From the NCBI GenBank assembly GCA_002687715.1, contig NZBC01000089.1, positions 1 through 32,701 of the forward strand: a stretch of DNA of 32,701 nt, written 5' to 3'. Position numbers and translations under genes: made by a program. The notes beneath the pieces are model-generated. The model did no database searches, was not told the DNA's origin, and worked only from the letters and a program-made list of their open reading frames with translations. Of the stretch, positions 8,761 through 17,280 are shown piece after piece; position 1 is the stretch's first letter, and each line of letters begins with the position of its first letter. Source of the DNA: Planctomycetota bacterium. GTDB lineage: Bacteria; Planctomycetota; GCA-002687715.

Positions 8761-8786
8761 GACCTTGGAATCGGAGCTCCCAAGGT
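8761..8786. other. 8-bp inverted repeat in a gene-free stretch
   Basis: GACCTTGG and CCAAGGTC pair perfectly around a 10-base loop. The hairpin lies in the 261-bp gap between the secreted-protein start (8654) and the response-regulator stop (8916). It could be a terminator for the regulator transcript. The rest of the gap shows nothing recognisable. Confidence 0.3.
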
Positions 8787-8915
8787 CAGGGGGCTGCTCG
8801 CGCGGGCCGCGGCAGAGAGGCGGGAGGACCTGTCGAGGGACTCTGCTCTTGGGAGTTGAAGACCCGCAGCCACGCCGACCCGCAGGTCACTCTTCGATCG
8901 CGAACCTCAGCGGCA

Positions 8916-9413
8916 TCATTCCGGCGCCCGCCGTCCACAGCCCCGCCGCGAGTCCGCTTCGCTGCTGCAGGATTCGAGCATGTTCTTGCCACGCTCCACG
9001 GCTCGGAGGATCACTTGCTGGAGCAGGTGCGGCTCCAGGTCCTCTTTGTTGATGTACTCGACCGCGCCGGCCTGCAGGGCCGCGACCGCAAGCCGCTCGT
9101 TGCCATCTCCCGTCATCAGGATCACGGGAGATTCGATGCCGAGCATCTTGAGCGCCTCGATGACCTCGAACCCGGTTGCTCCCCCAAGCAGATAGTCGGA
9201 GATGACGACGTCGTAGTGAGTGGTCTTGATCCCTTCCAGCATGCTCAGAAACGAGCAGTAGTGATCCAGCTCTACGTCCCAGCCGATGTCCGCGGTGTAG
9301 CGACGTATGAGTTCGACGTCGGCCGGATCGTCCTCGATGACGAGCAGGCGCATGCGCGTGCTTTCGGTCTGATCATCCGCGCCTGGGTCAGACGGGTCGT
9401 GGTTTGCGCTCAC
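8916..9413 (-). CDS. Single-domain response regulator (receiver only)
   Basis: The start is GTG 9411-9413 with GGGGAG about 6 bases upstream. After 20 polar residues comes one CheY-like receiver: acidic pocket in LLVIEDDPAD (D28, D29), phospho-acceptor D73 in VVISDYLLGG, T101 in ILMTGDG and K123 in YINKEDL, so all catalytic positions are intact. No output domain follows; the last 30 residues are a charged tail. Such stand-alone receivers act as phospho-relay intermediates or by protein contact. No histidine kinase is present in the window. It is divergent from the FixJ-like regulator at 9777 across a 363-bp region. Confidence 0.88.
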   Translation of the reverse strand: MSANHDPSDPGADDQTESTRMRLLVIEDDPADVELIRRYTADIGWDVELDHYCSFLSMLEGIKTTHYDVVISDYLLGGATGFEVIEALKMLGIESPVILMTGDGNERLAVAALQAGAVEYINKEDLEPHLLQQVILRAVERGKNMLESCSSEADSRRGCGRRAPE

Positions 9414-9659
9414 AGTGGCTCCCCTTGAACCGCACCGTCAGGGAATGACGGTAGGAACGCCCGTTTTATCGGGAATTTGAGGATTCCGCCTTGAACGGAT
9501 CCGTGGCTCCCGGCCTCGCCGCGCGCTCGGGCTCGGAGGGTCGTGTCAGCAGCGATCCACAGGCCGGTGAGGACCACCACCTGGAACCAGTACGTCCGGC
9601 CTGACCCCGCGCGGTCGATGACGCGACTCACCGAGCATTCAGGCCTTGGTGTGTATGTT

Positions 9660-9718
9660 TTCTTTCGGTAATCCGGACAGGTTTTCCTGGGTTTGTATTC
9701 GCAACGGTTCCGAAAGAA
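9660..9718. promoter_or_regulatory. 9-bp inverted repeat in an AT-rich divergent control region
   Basis: TTCTTTCGG (9660-9668) and CCGAAAGAA (9710-9718) are perfect inverted copies, 41 bases apart, within the unusually AT-rich part of the 363-bp region between the divergent regulators. The right arm ends 58 bases before the GTG at 9777. This fits an operator looped or bound by a dimeric regulator, possibly the FixJ-like protein itself. The rest of the region shows no gene. Confidence 0.4.
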
Positions 9719-9776
9719 GCGGCGTTGATTTCCGCAACCGACCCGGTGCAGGCGCTGACTCTCAGGAGGGGGGACC

Positions 9777-10406
9777 GTGAATTCGAACAACGTGCTCATC
9801 CTGACCGAAACACGTCGGTCCGACCTGGTTGGAATCGTCGCACAGCTCGGCTGGCTACCGCGGCCAATCGCCTCGACAGGAATGCTCCTTCACGAGTTCA
9901 CGTCTGGTCCACCAATCGCCGGCGTCGTCCTCGAAGTAGCGAGGCCGGACCTGACTCTCGAGCATCTATCAGAGTCAATCTGCGACCTACCCGTGATCGT
10001 TCTCCTGCCAGATTCGGATTTCGATGGGGCCGTGCGGGCCATGCGGCGAGGTGCCTTCCATGTACTGGGCAGGCCTCTCGATACGACCCGACTTGCAAGA
10101 GTGCTTCGAGATGCGGCGGAGGAAGGCGCGCGACGATCGATACGCCGCAACCGGACTCGCGAGGCACGCGAAGAACTCGCCTCTCTCACCGAGATCCAAG
10201 CCGACGTCGTCGACGCCTTGGTGGCCGGGATGACCATCAAGGGGATTGCCGCGTCCCGTGGAGTGACCAACCAGGCCATTGGACAGCGTCGCCGCGATGC
10301 GTTCGAGAAGCTCGGAGTGGACTCCGTCGCGGAACTCACTCGACTCGTGCTGCGCGCTCGCCGTGGGGACGACTACGCCTCTCAACGGTGTGTCGTTTCG
10401 GCCTGA
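9777..10406 (+). CDS. FixJ/LuxR-type response regulator with degenerate receiver
   Basis: The start is GTG 9777, with AGGAGGG about 8 bases upstream. Residues 1-115 have the alternating beta/alpha pattern of a receiver, but the key residues are changed: the phospho-acceptor Asp is E53 (VVLEVARPD), the conserved Lys is R99 (HVLGRPLD), the acidic pair is absent at the N-terminus (LILTETRRSD) and the Thr after beta-4 is lost (IVLLPDSD). Residues 136-195 are a LuxR-type helix-turn-helix (LTEIQADVVDALVAGMTIKG through EKLGVDSVAELTRLV). The protein is therefore likely a DNA-binding regulator that works without normal phosphorylation, perhaps by ligand or partner binding, or in a fixed state. It is divergent from a phosphorylatable receiver at 8916-9413, and 267 bp upstream of histone-like protein A. 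Confidence 0.82.
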   Translation: MNSNNVLILTETRRSDLVGIVAQLGWLPRPIASTGMLLHEFTSGPPIAGVVLEVARPDLTLEHLSESICDLPVIVLLPDSDFDGAVRAMRRGAFHVLGRPLDTTRLARVLRDAAEEGARRSIRRNRTREAREELASLTEIQADVVDALVAGMTIKGIAASRGVTNQAIGQRRRDAFEKLGVDSVAELTRLVLRARRGDDYASQRCVVSA

Positions 10407-10630
10407 AAGCGCAGCAGGATCGCGGCGACGATCGCCGGGTTTCTCGACGTCACCGTGCTCGTGGGCCCATTGCACTGTGCATCCGTCGCGCAAGTCGAGA
10501 CCCCGCACCGGGTCCATCTCGTTTACAACCTCACGCAAACCCGGTGAACATGATGCATGTCAATTCAATGGCCATCGCCGTGCGTCGTCATACGTAACAC
10601 GACGTTTTTGTCACGCTGGAATAATGCGCC

Positions 10631-10673
10631 GAGGCTGATAGGCTCGACCCACCAATATTCATCCGGAGTCGAT
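10631..10673 (+). promoter_or_regulatory. Conserved leader of histone-like gene A (TAGGCT box, SD site)
   Basis: The 46 bases ending at ATG 10674 match 36 of 46 bases of the same region before the paralogue at 27189 (27146-27191). Both contain GATAGGCTC with TAGGCT exactly 35 bases before the start, then CCACCAATA and a GGAG ribosome site. TAGGCT may be a -10 box. The 267-bp gap upstream holds no gene; a small imperfect palindrome ACATGATGCATGT is at 10548-10560. Confidence 0.55.
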
Positions 10674-11123
10674 ATGCCAACACAGAAGAATAAGGCCACC
10701 AGACATGGTGTGACCAAGAATAGAGCGGCCACCAAGAGAGGCGCTCGCAAGACGACGAAGAAGAAGGCCTCCGGTTCCCGCGCCGATACCGTCGCGTGGG
10801 CAGCTCGTCTCATGAAGAAGAAGCCCGATATCAGCATGACCGAGTTGAAGAAGCTCGGAAGCAAGGACGGGCACAAGGTCTACCCGCTGATCCTCGGGCT
10901 GGCGCGAAAGGAACTTGGATGGGGCCGGCCAAAGAAGAAGGCTGCCCGGAAGAAGACCCCGGCGACGGCGCCCGCACGAAGAGGACCGGGCCGTCCACGC
11001 AAGTCAACGGACCCGGCGGTCGCCATCACCGCAATCCTCACCCACGTGAAGGAACTCGAACGCGAGCGTGACATGCTCCGGAAGGCGATCAGCAAGATCG
11101 CCGGAATCGTCGAAGGAGTCTGA
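10674..11123 (+). CDS. Histone H1-like lysine-rich DNA-binding protein A
   Basis: ATG 10674 follows CCGGAG at about 7 bases. The 149-residue product has a short Lys/Arg/Thr-rich N-terminal tail, a conserved globular segment of about 50 residues (TVAWAARLMKKKPDISMTEL, then KKLGSKDGHKVYPLILGLAR and KELGWGRPKKK), an AT-hook (GPGRPRK), and a C-terminal helix with coiled-coil character (VKELERERDMLRKAI). This resembles bacterial H1-like or AT-hook nucleoid proteins and probably binds DNA non-specifically or in the minor groove. A longer paralogue is encoded at 27189-27806 with the same core, AT-hook, C-terminal helix and leader. Its position just downstream of the FixJ-like regulator may be incidental. 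Confidence 0.78.
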   Translation: MPTQKNKATRHGVTKNRAATKRGARKTTKKKASGSRADTVAWAARLMKKKPDISMTELKKLGSKDGHKVYPLILGLARKELGWGRPKKKAARKKTPATAPARRGPGRPRKSTDPAVAITAILTHVKELERERDMLRKAISKIAGIVEGV

Positions 11124-11142
11124 CTCCGCCCTCAGCGGCGGG

Positions 11143-11379
11143 CTACATTGCGGACTGATCCTCCCAGGCACCCTGCGCCAGACAGTCTCCCGTCCCGGCA
11201 ACGCACACGACCTTCCGGCGCCTGCCCCCTTCCGCCTCCCAACTCAGCACGACGAAGACGGAGTTGCCGGCGTCCCCGCCTGACGCGGTGCCGGGCTCGA
11301 CCCGGTCCAGGCAGACCTTCACCCCGCGATCCGGAGGCGGGTCGAAGAGACGCAAGACCCGTTCGGCCGCCATTCGCAT
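11143..11379 (-). CDS. Doubtful small hypothetical protein
   Basis: A 78-codon frame (starting MRMAAERVLRLFDPPPDRGV) has GC-rich third positions and a protein-like composition, and ends 19 bases beyond the convergent histone-like gene. No ribosome site precedes the ATG at 11379 and no family is recognised. The surrounding 11124-11517 shows no better gene on either strand. It may be the tail of a decayed gene whose 5' part was lost near 11500. Confidence 0.22.
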   Translation of the reverse strand: MRMAAERVLRLFDPPPDRGVKVCLDRVEPGTASGGDAGNSVFVVLSWEAEGGRRRKVVCVAGTGDCLAQGAWEDQSAM

Positions 11380-11517
11380 GGGTTCACGTTCCACAGCTAC
11401 CCTCCTCTCCAAGGTCGCCACCCCGAAAACGCGACCGGCCCCCCGAGTGCTTCCCGACCAAACCACCGTCCGCGCCTGCTGGGACAACGATGGCAGCCCC
11501 GCGCTGCAAGCCCGGGA

Positions 11518-12200
11518 GTGGTTGACTCGAACTCGAAGCGCGATCGAGAGCGCTCGCGCGGGGCCACCTACCGGACCAGACCGGGAGATTGCCAACTCGC
11601 GCGCACCAATCCCGCAAAACAGGCGGTGGCCTACGCCCTCATGTTGGCGGTCGACCAGGAGAAGCTCCGAATCCACGGAGGGTTCCCTGCGATCGAGGGG
11701 ATCACCTACAGCGAGCTCTCTTCCAGGTTGCAGGGCATCTACTCGAGGATCCACGCGAGGGACTACCGGTCCGCTCTGAGCGCGCTCGCGATGATGGCCG
11801 CGCGTCGACCATCGATCACGACCGAGCGAGCTCAGGCGATGCTCGACTACGTGATGGAGTTCGTGCATCAAGACCTGGCCATCGCCAAGAAGGCCTTCAA
11901 CTCCGGCGACTATGTGCTGGCCCGGACCCTCTTGAACAAGTCGACCAGCGCTACGGACCTCTCTCTACCTACAACGTGTTCGGAGCGCGTCTGAAAGTCG
12001 AGTGGAACAGGCCTGAGCACAAGACCCGCCTCAAGCGCGGCAAGGAACACTATCGGCTGATCAAGCTTCGCGAGGTCCGGCCGAGGAGCTACCACCTCCT
12101 GATGAAGCGCTTCATCGAAACGGATGTCGATGGGCTCTATTCCAAGATGCCCCTCGTCAGTCTGATTCGAGACGAGGTGATCAGGGACAAGACCCCGTAG
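11518..12200 (+). pseudogene. Frameshifted gene for an unrecognised helical protein
   Basis: Two consecutive frames join into one plausible protein. The first carries AYALMLAVDQEKLRIHGGF through AKKAFNSGDYVLARTLLNK up to about 11940; the second continues with VDQRYGPLSTYNVFGARLKV and RPRSYHLLMKRFIETDVDGL to TAG 12198-12200. The frame changes near 11935-11950, where LLNK/LLEQVDQRYG can be read in either frame. Beyond that point the first frame reaches a stop after 16 residues of low-complexity sequence. No ribosome site precedes GTG 11518 or ATG 11641, so the 5' end also looks lost. The helical, Ala/Leu-rich first half suggests a TPR-like or scaffold protein, but I do not recognise the family. 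A half copy of the palindromic repeat lies 23 bases after its end. Confidence 0.5.
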
Positions 12201-12222
12201 ACGCAGCTCCGGTCGCTCGGCC

Positions 12223-12252
12223 GGGAGCGCGAACCTCCAGGTCCTCTTCCGG
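12223..12252 (-). repeat. Dispersed palindromic repeat, half copy 3
   Basis: GGGAGCGCGAACCTCCAGGT followed by CCTCTTCCGG matches one arm of the elements at 2616-2686 and 20011-20083, with no partner arm. It lies between the frameshifted gene (end 12200) and the kinase stop codon (12279). Confidence 0.65.
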
Positions 12253-12278
12253 TCAGTCGAGACGCCCTCGTCCGCGAT

Positions 12279-15248
12279 TCAGAGGCGCGCTTCGAGTTCC
12301 CGCACCGCCTTCCACAGGGCCTTGCAGCGCGCGCGATCGTCCGCGTCCAGTTGGGAAAGGAACGCCGGGTCGCGGATCGAGGCGAACCACGGATCCGAGA
12401 GCCATGTCGCGATGCGCTGGCGCGCACGGCCTTCGCGGATCTTCCCATCCTCGATCTTGCGATCGATCAGGTCCCGTGCCTCGCTCAACCAGGTGACGGC
12501 CTGGCGGCGCCATGCGCGGCGATCTGCCGCGTTGAGATGCTGGCCGTCACCGTCACCGGACGCGGCCCGGGCCGCAGCGCGGGCAGCCTGGACGCGATCT
12601 CGGTAGGGATCGGCGATGCGCTGCCACAGCCGTGCCTCAGCCGCGTTGCGGCGCCGCCACCTGCTGACCTTCACGAGGTCGGGCTCCGCTCCCTCGGGGG
12701 CGACGTCTCCTCGAAGCACGGCATCCAGGCGAGGCTCGAGTGTCTTCCAGAGGCCCAGGTCAGCGAGGAGCCGCGCCGCCATTTCGGAACCCGCGTCGCG
12801 CGCCTTGACGAGTTGTTCCCGCGCATCGTCGTACCGTCCGCCCTCGCTCAGAGCGGTGCCCAGGTTGCAGCGCGCCATGACGAGGTCGGGACCGCGGGCG
12901 AGGGCGACGGCCTTCTCGAGCGTCTTGACGGCGAGGCCCGTGAGCCCACGGAATCCCTGGGTCGCTCCGAGGTTGACGAGCGCCTCCACGTGGTCGGGAT
13001 CCTCGCTCAGGGTAGCCATGTAGTGCCTGCAGGCGCCGTCCAGGTCTCCCTGTTCACGGAGGAAGTTGCCCAGGTTCACGTGGGCAATCACGGAGTCGGC
13101 TTCGTATTGGAGCGCCGAGTGAAACGCCTTCAGCGCGGCCACGGGTTGCTTCAGGTCCTTGTAGACGATCCCCAGACTCACCCACGCGTGGACGAATCCC
13201 GGCCTGAGGTCCAGCGCCTTCAGGAACGCGTCACGGGCGCCTTCCAGTTCCTGCAGATCGCTAAGGACCACCCCGAGACTGTCCCAGAGACGCTGGTCGA
13301 ACCGCCACCGTTCCGTTGCGCGGAGTAGCAGCTTCTTGGCGCGTTGCGGATCGCCCCGAACCCGCACGGTCTCAGCCAGGGCCATGTGGACTTCCGGGTA
13401 GTTCTCGTCCTGCTCGAAGGCCTGCTCGTGGTGGCGGAGCGCCTTGGTCGTGTCTCCGGATTCGAGATAGGCATGGCCCAGGGACACGTCGGCTGCAGCG
13501 CTCAATTCCGTCGCTGCGAGCCGTTCGAGGACGACGATGGCTTCCTGCACCGCACCACACTCCAGCAGCCCGAAACCGGTCACGTAGAGACCGTTGGGCG
13601 AGTCGCCCCACAGGATCTCGATGCCCTGCGCCGTCTCCCGTAGCGCACGCAAGTCATGCACGTGAGCAGCCGCATGCAACCGTTGGAGGTGATAGAGGGC
13701 GCGCGCGTGCCTGGCTCCTTGCACGGCGTGGGACATGAGCTCGAAGGCCCGCGCAAACGCGCCGGGCTCCCCCTCGTGACCACGTGCCATGTGGAGCATT
13801 CCCGCAAGGAAGCACGCGAGCGCATCCTCCGGTGCGGCCAACGGAGCAGCAGCCTCGGACGATCCATCCGCCGTCTGCGTCCTGACGTATTGAAGGATGG
13901 CGGTCAGCCCGGTCGAAGAAGCCACCAGGTCGTGATGCCCCTCGAGGTGCCTTACCGCCCGGTCGTGTTCGCCCGTCTGCCGGTAGGCGAGCGCCAGGCC
14001 GGCCACCGCCTCCTTGCTCCCGGGCAGCTCGTCGAGCGCGGCCGCAAAGATGGCCACTGCCGTGTGCCCGTTGCCCTCACCGAGGTAGAGAAAACCCCGC
14101 TCGAGTAGCTGCTCCACGCGTTCCCTGAGCTCCTGATCCCGGGCGGCCATCACCTCGGAGCGGGTCGAGAGGGCGTACGTGGCAAGCGCAGCCACGGTAG
14201 GAGTCCCGATGATGAGCACGACGAGAAGGGACGCCGCGACCGGGCGCCGGCGCGCCCAGCGGAGCGCACGCGTGACTCGCGAGACGGGCCGCGCCGCGAT
14301 GGGCCGACGCTCGCGCACCGCGACTAGATCGTCGGCCAGCGCCGCGGTCGTTTGATACCGATGGCCCGGGCCCTTCTCCAGTGCGGTTCGCACGATCACC
14401 TCGAGGTCGCGTGAGTGCTTGCGCACCTCCCGCAGACCGACCGGCGCTTCGCGGATCGCCTGGAACAGACCTTCGCGCGTGGGCGCATCGAAGGGGCGGC
14501 GGCCAGTGAGGCACTCGAACAACGTGACGCCCAGCGCCCACACGTCCGTCCGCCGGTCGACGTGGCCTCCGTGCGCACCGAGCTGCTCCGGCGACATGTA
14601 GTTCGGGGTCCCGAAGAGATCCCCGGTTTGGGTGAGCGTCTCGGCGCCCTCCTGCATGTCCCGGGCGAGCCCGAAGTCCAGGATCACCGCGTCGCCCTCG
14701 GGAGTCACCATGATGTTGCCGGGCTTCACGTCGCGATGGATGACCCCCGCCTCGTGCGCCGCGTGCAACGCCAGGCCGGCCTGCTCGACGATGTGGAGGA
14801 AGTCGACGCCCTCAGTCTTGGTGCTGGAGCCGACGCGAGCTCCGGTATCCGTGCCGCCGCGGATCAACGACGCGAGCGTGTCGCCCTCCACATGCCGCAT
14901 CGCGATGAACGGGAGTCCCTCGTGGACCCCGGTCTCGTAGACGGTGCAGATACCCGGGTGATCGAGTCGAGAGGCCGCCTCCGCTTCCCGGCGAAACCGC
15001 TTGACGCCGTCTTCGGTCTGCGCGGGCAGGCCGGTCAGGATCTTGAGTGCGACGGGGCGCCGAAGCCGGGTGTCTTCGGCAAGCAGAACGACGCCCTGGC
15101 CGCCCCGTCCAAGCTCGCACACGGTGCGATAGGGACCGAGCTGCTCATGGAGCGGCGGTGCGCCCCCGTCGTCGGCGCGGACCGGTCGCTTGCCGAACGC
15201 GATGTGCATCATCGGATCGTCGGGCGGAATAGGCACCGTCGTGCCCAT
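12279..15248 (-). CDS. Membrane-anchored Ser/Thr protein kinase with C-terminal TPR repeats
   Basis: The 989-residue protein starts at ATG 15248, overlapping the sigma-factor stop by one base (TGATG); GGAG lies 13 bases upstream, so translation is probably coupled. Residues 40-310 are a Hanks-type kinase with an intact core: glycine loop ELGRGGQGVV, K69 in VALKIL, catalytic loop HRDVKPGN (D173), DFG (D191) and GTPNYMSPEQ. A single membrane segment follows at about 337-360 (VAASLLVVLIIGTPTVAALA). The remainder is about a dozen TPR-like helical pairs (for example DVSLGHAYLESGDTTKALRH and FVHAWVSLGIVYKDLKQPVA), likely on the far side of the membrane. ECF sigma factors paired with such kinases are common in Planctomycetota, where the kinase is thought to control the sigma factor; the signal here is unknown. 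Confidence 0.93.
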   Translation of the reverse strand: MGTTVPIPPDDPMMHIAFGKRPVRADDGGAPPLHEQLGPYRTVCELGRGGQGVVLLAEDTRLRRPVALKILTGLPAQTEDGVKRFRREAEAASRLDHPGICTVYETGVHEGLPFIAMRHVEGDTLASLIRGGTDTGARVGSSTKTEGVDFLHIVEQAGLALHAAHEAGVIHRDVKPGNIMVTPEGDAVILDFGLARDMQEGAETLTQTGDLFGTPNYMSPEQLGAHGGHVDRRTDVWALGVTLFECLTGRRPFDAPTREGLFQAIREAPVGLREVRKHSRDLEVIVRTALEKGPGHRYQTTAALADDLVAVRERRPIAARPVSRVTRALRWARRRPVAASLLVVLIIGTPTVAALATYALSTRSEVMAARDQELRERVEQLLERGFLYLGEGNGHTAVAIFAAALDELPGSKEAVAGLALAYRQTGEHDRAVRHLEGHHDLVASSTGLTAILQYVRTQTADGSSEAAAPLAAPEDALACFLAGMLHMARGHEGEPGAFARAFELMSHAVQGARHARALYHLQRLHAAAHVHDLRALRETAQGIEILWGDSPNGLYVTGFGLLECGAVQEAIVVLERLAATELSAAADVSLGHAYLESGDTTKALRHHEQAFEQDENYPEVHMALAETVRVRGDPQRAKKLLLRATERWRFDQRLWDSLGVVLSDLQELEGARDAFLKALDLRPGFVHAWVSLGIVYKDLKQPVAALKAFHSALQYEADSVIAHVNLGNFLREQGDLDGACRHYMATLSEDPDHVEALVNLGATQGFRGLTGLAVKTLEKAVALARGPDLVMARCNLGTALSEGGRYDDAREQLVKARDAGSEMAARLLADLGLWKTLEPRLDAVLRGDVAPEGAEPDLVKVSRWRRRNAAEARLWQRIADPYRDRVQAARAAARAASGDGDGQHLNAADRRAWRRQAVTWLSEARDLIDRKIEDGKIREGRARQRIATWLSDPWFASIRDPAFLSQLDADDRARCKALWKAVRELEARL

Positions 15249-15934
15249 CAGGAGAGGAGCTCCTGCAATCGTTCGCACTCGCGATCGATCTCGCCAGGCA
15301 GCCCCTGGTGGTGGAACGCGACGACCTCTCGGAGCGCACCGAGGAACTCCCGCCGCGCCTTCTCATACTCCCGATGCAGCAACACCGGGTCCTCGTCCCA
15401 GAGCTTTGCGATGTCGCGGATCGGAACCCCCTCGCCGAACCGTAGGTCAAGCAGCTCGATGCGCCGCCGGCATTCCGGTCCCGCGTGCTCGGCCTGTCGC
15501 CGCTGCACCTCCGAGGCTTCCCGAACGAGGGCCTCCGCCCACGCCCGATCGAACGCCGCGGACTGGGCCGTCTCATCGGATTCGATGTCGTCGAGGTCGA
15601 CGGCGTTTCCATCTCCGCGGGCACGTGCCTTGGCCAGGCGCTTCTCGACCCGCAGGGCGACGTTGCGAGCGACGCCGAAGAGAAACGCCCGGAAGCCGCC
15701 CTCACAACCCGGGTCCGCGCGTTCGAGAACCCCGCCTCCCCGGAAGCACTCGAGGAACACCTCCTGCATCGCGTCCTCGATCTCCAAGGCCGCCGGACGG
15801 CCCGTCCATCGCGCTCGAAAGTACGCGCGAAGCACGTCTCCATACCGATGAGTGAACCCGGCGCGGTCCTCGGAGCTGCCGGCGGCGGCACCCTGGATCA
15901 GTGTCCAACAGGTGGATTCGGGAACGTCCGTCAT
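15248..15934 (-). CDS. ECF-type RNA polymerase sigma factor
   Basis: The 228-residue protein has a region 2 (RYGDVLRAYFRARW, then IEDAMQEVFLECFR, where the DAMQEVFLE segment is the conserved core-binding helix) and a region 4 segment (RIELLDLRFGEGVPIRDIAK followed by LHREYEKARREFLGAL). The linker is long and acidic (DLDDIESDETAQS). No anti-sigma gene is adjacent; instead the Ser/Thr kinase starts inside its stop codon, so the pair is one operon and the kinase is the probable regulator. The start is ATG 15934; no good ribosome site is seen and a TAGAGT box lies only 9 bases upstream, so the message may be nearly leaderless. Confidence 0.88.
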   Translation of the reverse strand: MTDVPESTCWTLIQGAAAGSSEDRAGFTHRYGDVLRAYFRARWTGRPAALEIEDAMQEVFLECFRGGGVLERADPGCEGGFRAFLFGVARNVALRVEKRLAKARARGDGNAVDLDDIESDETAQSAAFDRAWAEALVREASEVQRRQAEHAGPECRRRIELLDLRFGEGVPIRDIAKLWDEDPVLLHREYEKARREFLGALREVVAFHHQGLPGEIDRECERLQELLS

Positions 15935-15943
15935 CCGGGTCCG

Positions 15944-15949
15944 ACTCTA
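15944..15949 (-). promoter_or_regulatory. candidate -10 element TAGAGT
   Basis: A minus-strand TAGAGT lies 9 bases before the sigma-factor ATG. If used, the transcript would be leaderless or almost so, matching the absence of a ribosome site. No -35 box is evident. Confidence 0.25.
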
Positions 15950-15999
15950 CGATTGACGACGAATCGGAGAATGGCCATCACGGCGACGATACTACCGGC

Positions 16000-17163
16000 T
16001 CAGTGGGTGCCGTCGGAGACGAAGTTCTCCTTGCTCTTGATGGAGACCCGCTTGCCCTGAACAATCCCGTGGATGGTATTTCGGTCTTTCTCGACCTTCA
16101 CCTTCTTCACGGTGAGACACTCGCCCTCGAGGACGTTGTCCTTGCTCTTGATCTTGATGTCGCCGTCGTAGGAGACGAACAATGCGTGTGCCGTGTGGCA
16201 GGTGAACGTGTTGCGATCACCCTTGAGCTCGATCTTCTTCCTCGCGACGAAGGTCGTCGTGGAGATGAAGTCCTCGACGTCGATCTTGATGTCGCCGTCG
16301 CCGAACACGAAGCCGGATGGCGGCGGGTTGCAGGAGTTGAACGTCACGTTGGAGGCGTAGTACGTGCCACTGGTCTGCGCCAGGGCTCGGGCCTCCGATT
16401 CCGTCCACGGCATCGCAAGCGTAGCGATGCTGGCCACCTGAGTGGTGCTGCCGACGGTGTTGCCGTGGTGGAGATGCATGTGGTCGACGTACTCGACGCC
16501 GTCGGGGAGGTTGTTCCCGTGCTTGTCGATCTTCACCTTCGGGGCGGCAAAGACGCCGCGGATCTCGTTGTCGTCCTTCTTGATCTCGCTGTGGCCATGG
16601 CTGTCCGTGCCCCGCACCACAGCACCCGCCCACACCCGCTGGTAGTACATCGGATGGCCGAGCATCGCCTCGAGCTCCGCGTGACGGGCGAGGTACCCGG
16701 CGAGGTCGTAGCAGTACATGTAGCAGACGACGGCACCCGTGCTGTCGACGAACTCCGCCCGGACGGGGAGGTACCCGGGAGACGGTTCGAAGTTGTCCTC
16801 GAGGAACCAATCGAACTCGACGCCCGCGAGTGTGCCCGTCGTGTAGTACTGGTTGATCTGGCCGCTCGTCTTCAGCACGCCGGCCGTGAAGTATCGCTTC
16901 GCGAGATGCCGCTGGCGGGCGGTGCCCTCGGTGAACTCAGCGTCGCTGGGCACGATCCCAGCGATTCCGGCTCGCGGGAAGAACGCGATGTGACAGTTGA
17001 GGTCCGGCTCGGGGTCAACACCGATTTCGGCCACGGTCTCCGCCTTTGTCGCTTCGCTCACGACGATGGTCTCGTTCTGCTGCGCGTGGACGGCGAGTCC
17101 CAGGCCGAAGAGGAGAATAACGGCCCGGAGTGCGACCGCGTTTCGGACGGCGTGCTCATTCAT
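16000..17163 (-). CDS. Secreted protein with bactofilin-like/beta-solenoid repeats
   Basis: The start is ATG 17163 with GAGAAG 7 bases upstream; an earlier in-frame ATG (17208) only adds polar residues. A signal peptide (AVALRAVILLFGLGLAVHA, cleavage near QQ) leads into a region that may be globular (PDLNCHIAFFPRAGIAGIVP and VCYMYCYDLAGYLARHAELE). The second half is built of short repeats alternating hydrophobic and charged residues: NEIRGVFAAPKVKIDKHGNN, ARKKIELKGDRNTFTCHTAH, DIKIKSKDNVLEGECLTVKK and KVEKDRNTIHGIVQGKRVSI. This spacing fits a beta-solenoid such as bactofilin or the PilX-associated helix in the gene at 25586. A His-rich DHMHLHHGNTV may bind metal. The exact family is unknown; a surface or appendage scaffold is inferred. 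It is in line with, but 65 bp downstream on its own strand from nothing else; the sigma factor follows it. Confidence 0.7.
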   Translation of the reverse strand: MNEHAVRNAVALRAVILLFGLGLAVHAQQNETIVVSEATKAETVAEIGVDPEPDLNCHIAFFPRAGIAGIVPSDAEFTEGTARQRHLAKRYFTAGVLKTSGQINQYYTTGTLAGVEFDWFLEDNFEPSPGYLPVRAEFVDSTGAVVCYMYCYDLAGYLARHAELEAMLGHPMYYQRVWAGAVVRGTDSHGHSEIKKDDNEIRGVFAAPKVKIDKHGNNLPDGVEYVDHMHLHHGNTVGSTTQVASIATLAMPWTESEARALAQTSGTYYASNVTFNSCNPPPSGFVFGDGDIKIDVEDFISTTTFVARKKIELKGDRNTFTCHTAHALFVSYDGDIKIKSKDNVLEGECLTVKKVKVEKDRNTIHGIVQGKRVSIKSKENFVSDGTH

Positions 17164-17280
17164 GGCTGACTTCTCGGAGGGCGTTCGGATGCCGTTCGGA
17201 TCATTCACGAGCCGCTAGCGCGGGGCATCAGGTCCGCGCCAGATGGCGTCGAACCGGCCAGCTCGACCGTCACGTGGGCT

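Noticed and set aside
9410..9799. Minus-strand frame covering the gap between the two response regulators
   Set aside because: No ribosome site or protein-like composition; the gap is AT-rich and looks regulatory.
14415..15851. Plus-strand open frame opposite the kinase and sigma factor
   Set aside because: It crosses two well-supported minus-strand genes and has a shadow-type composition.
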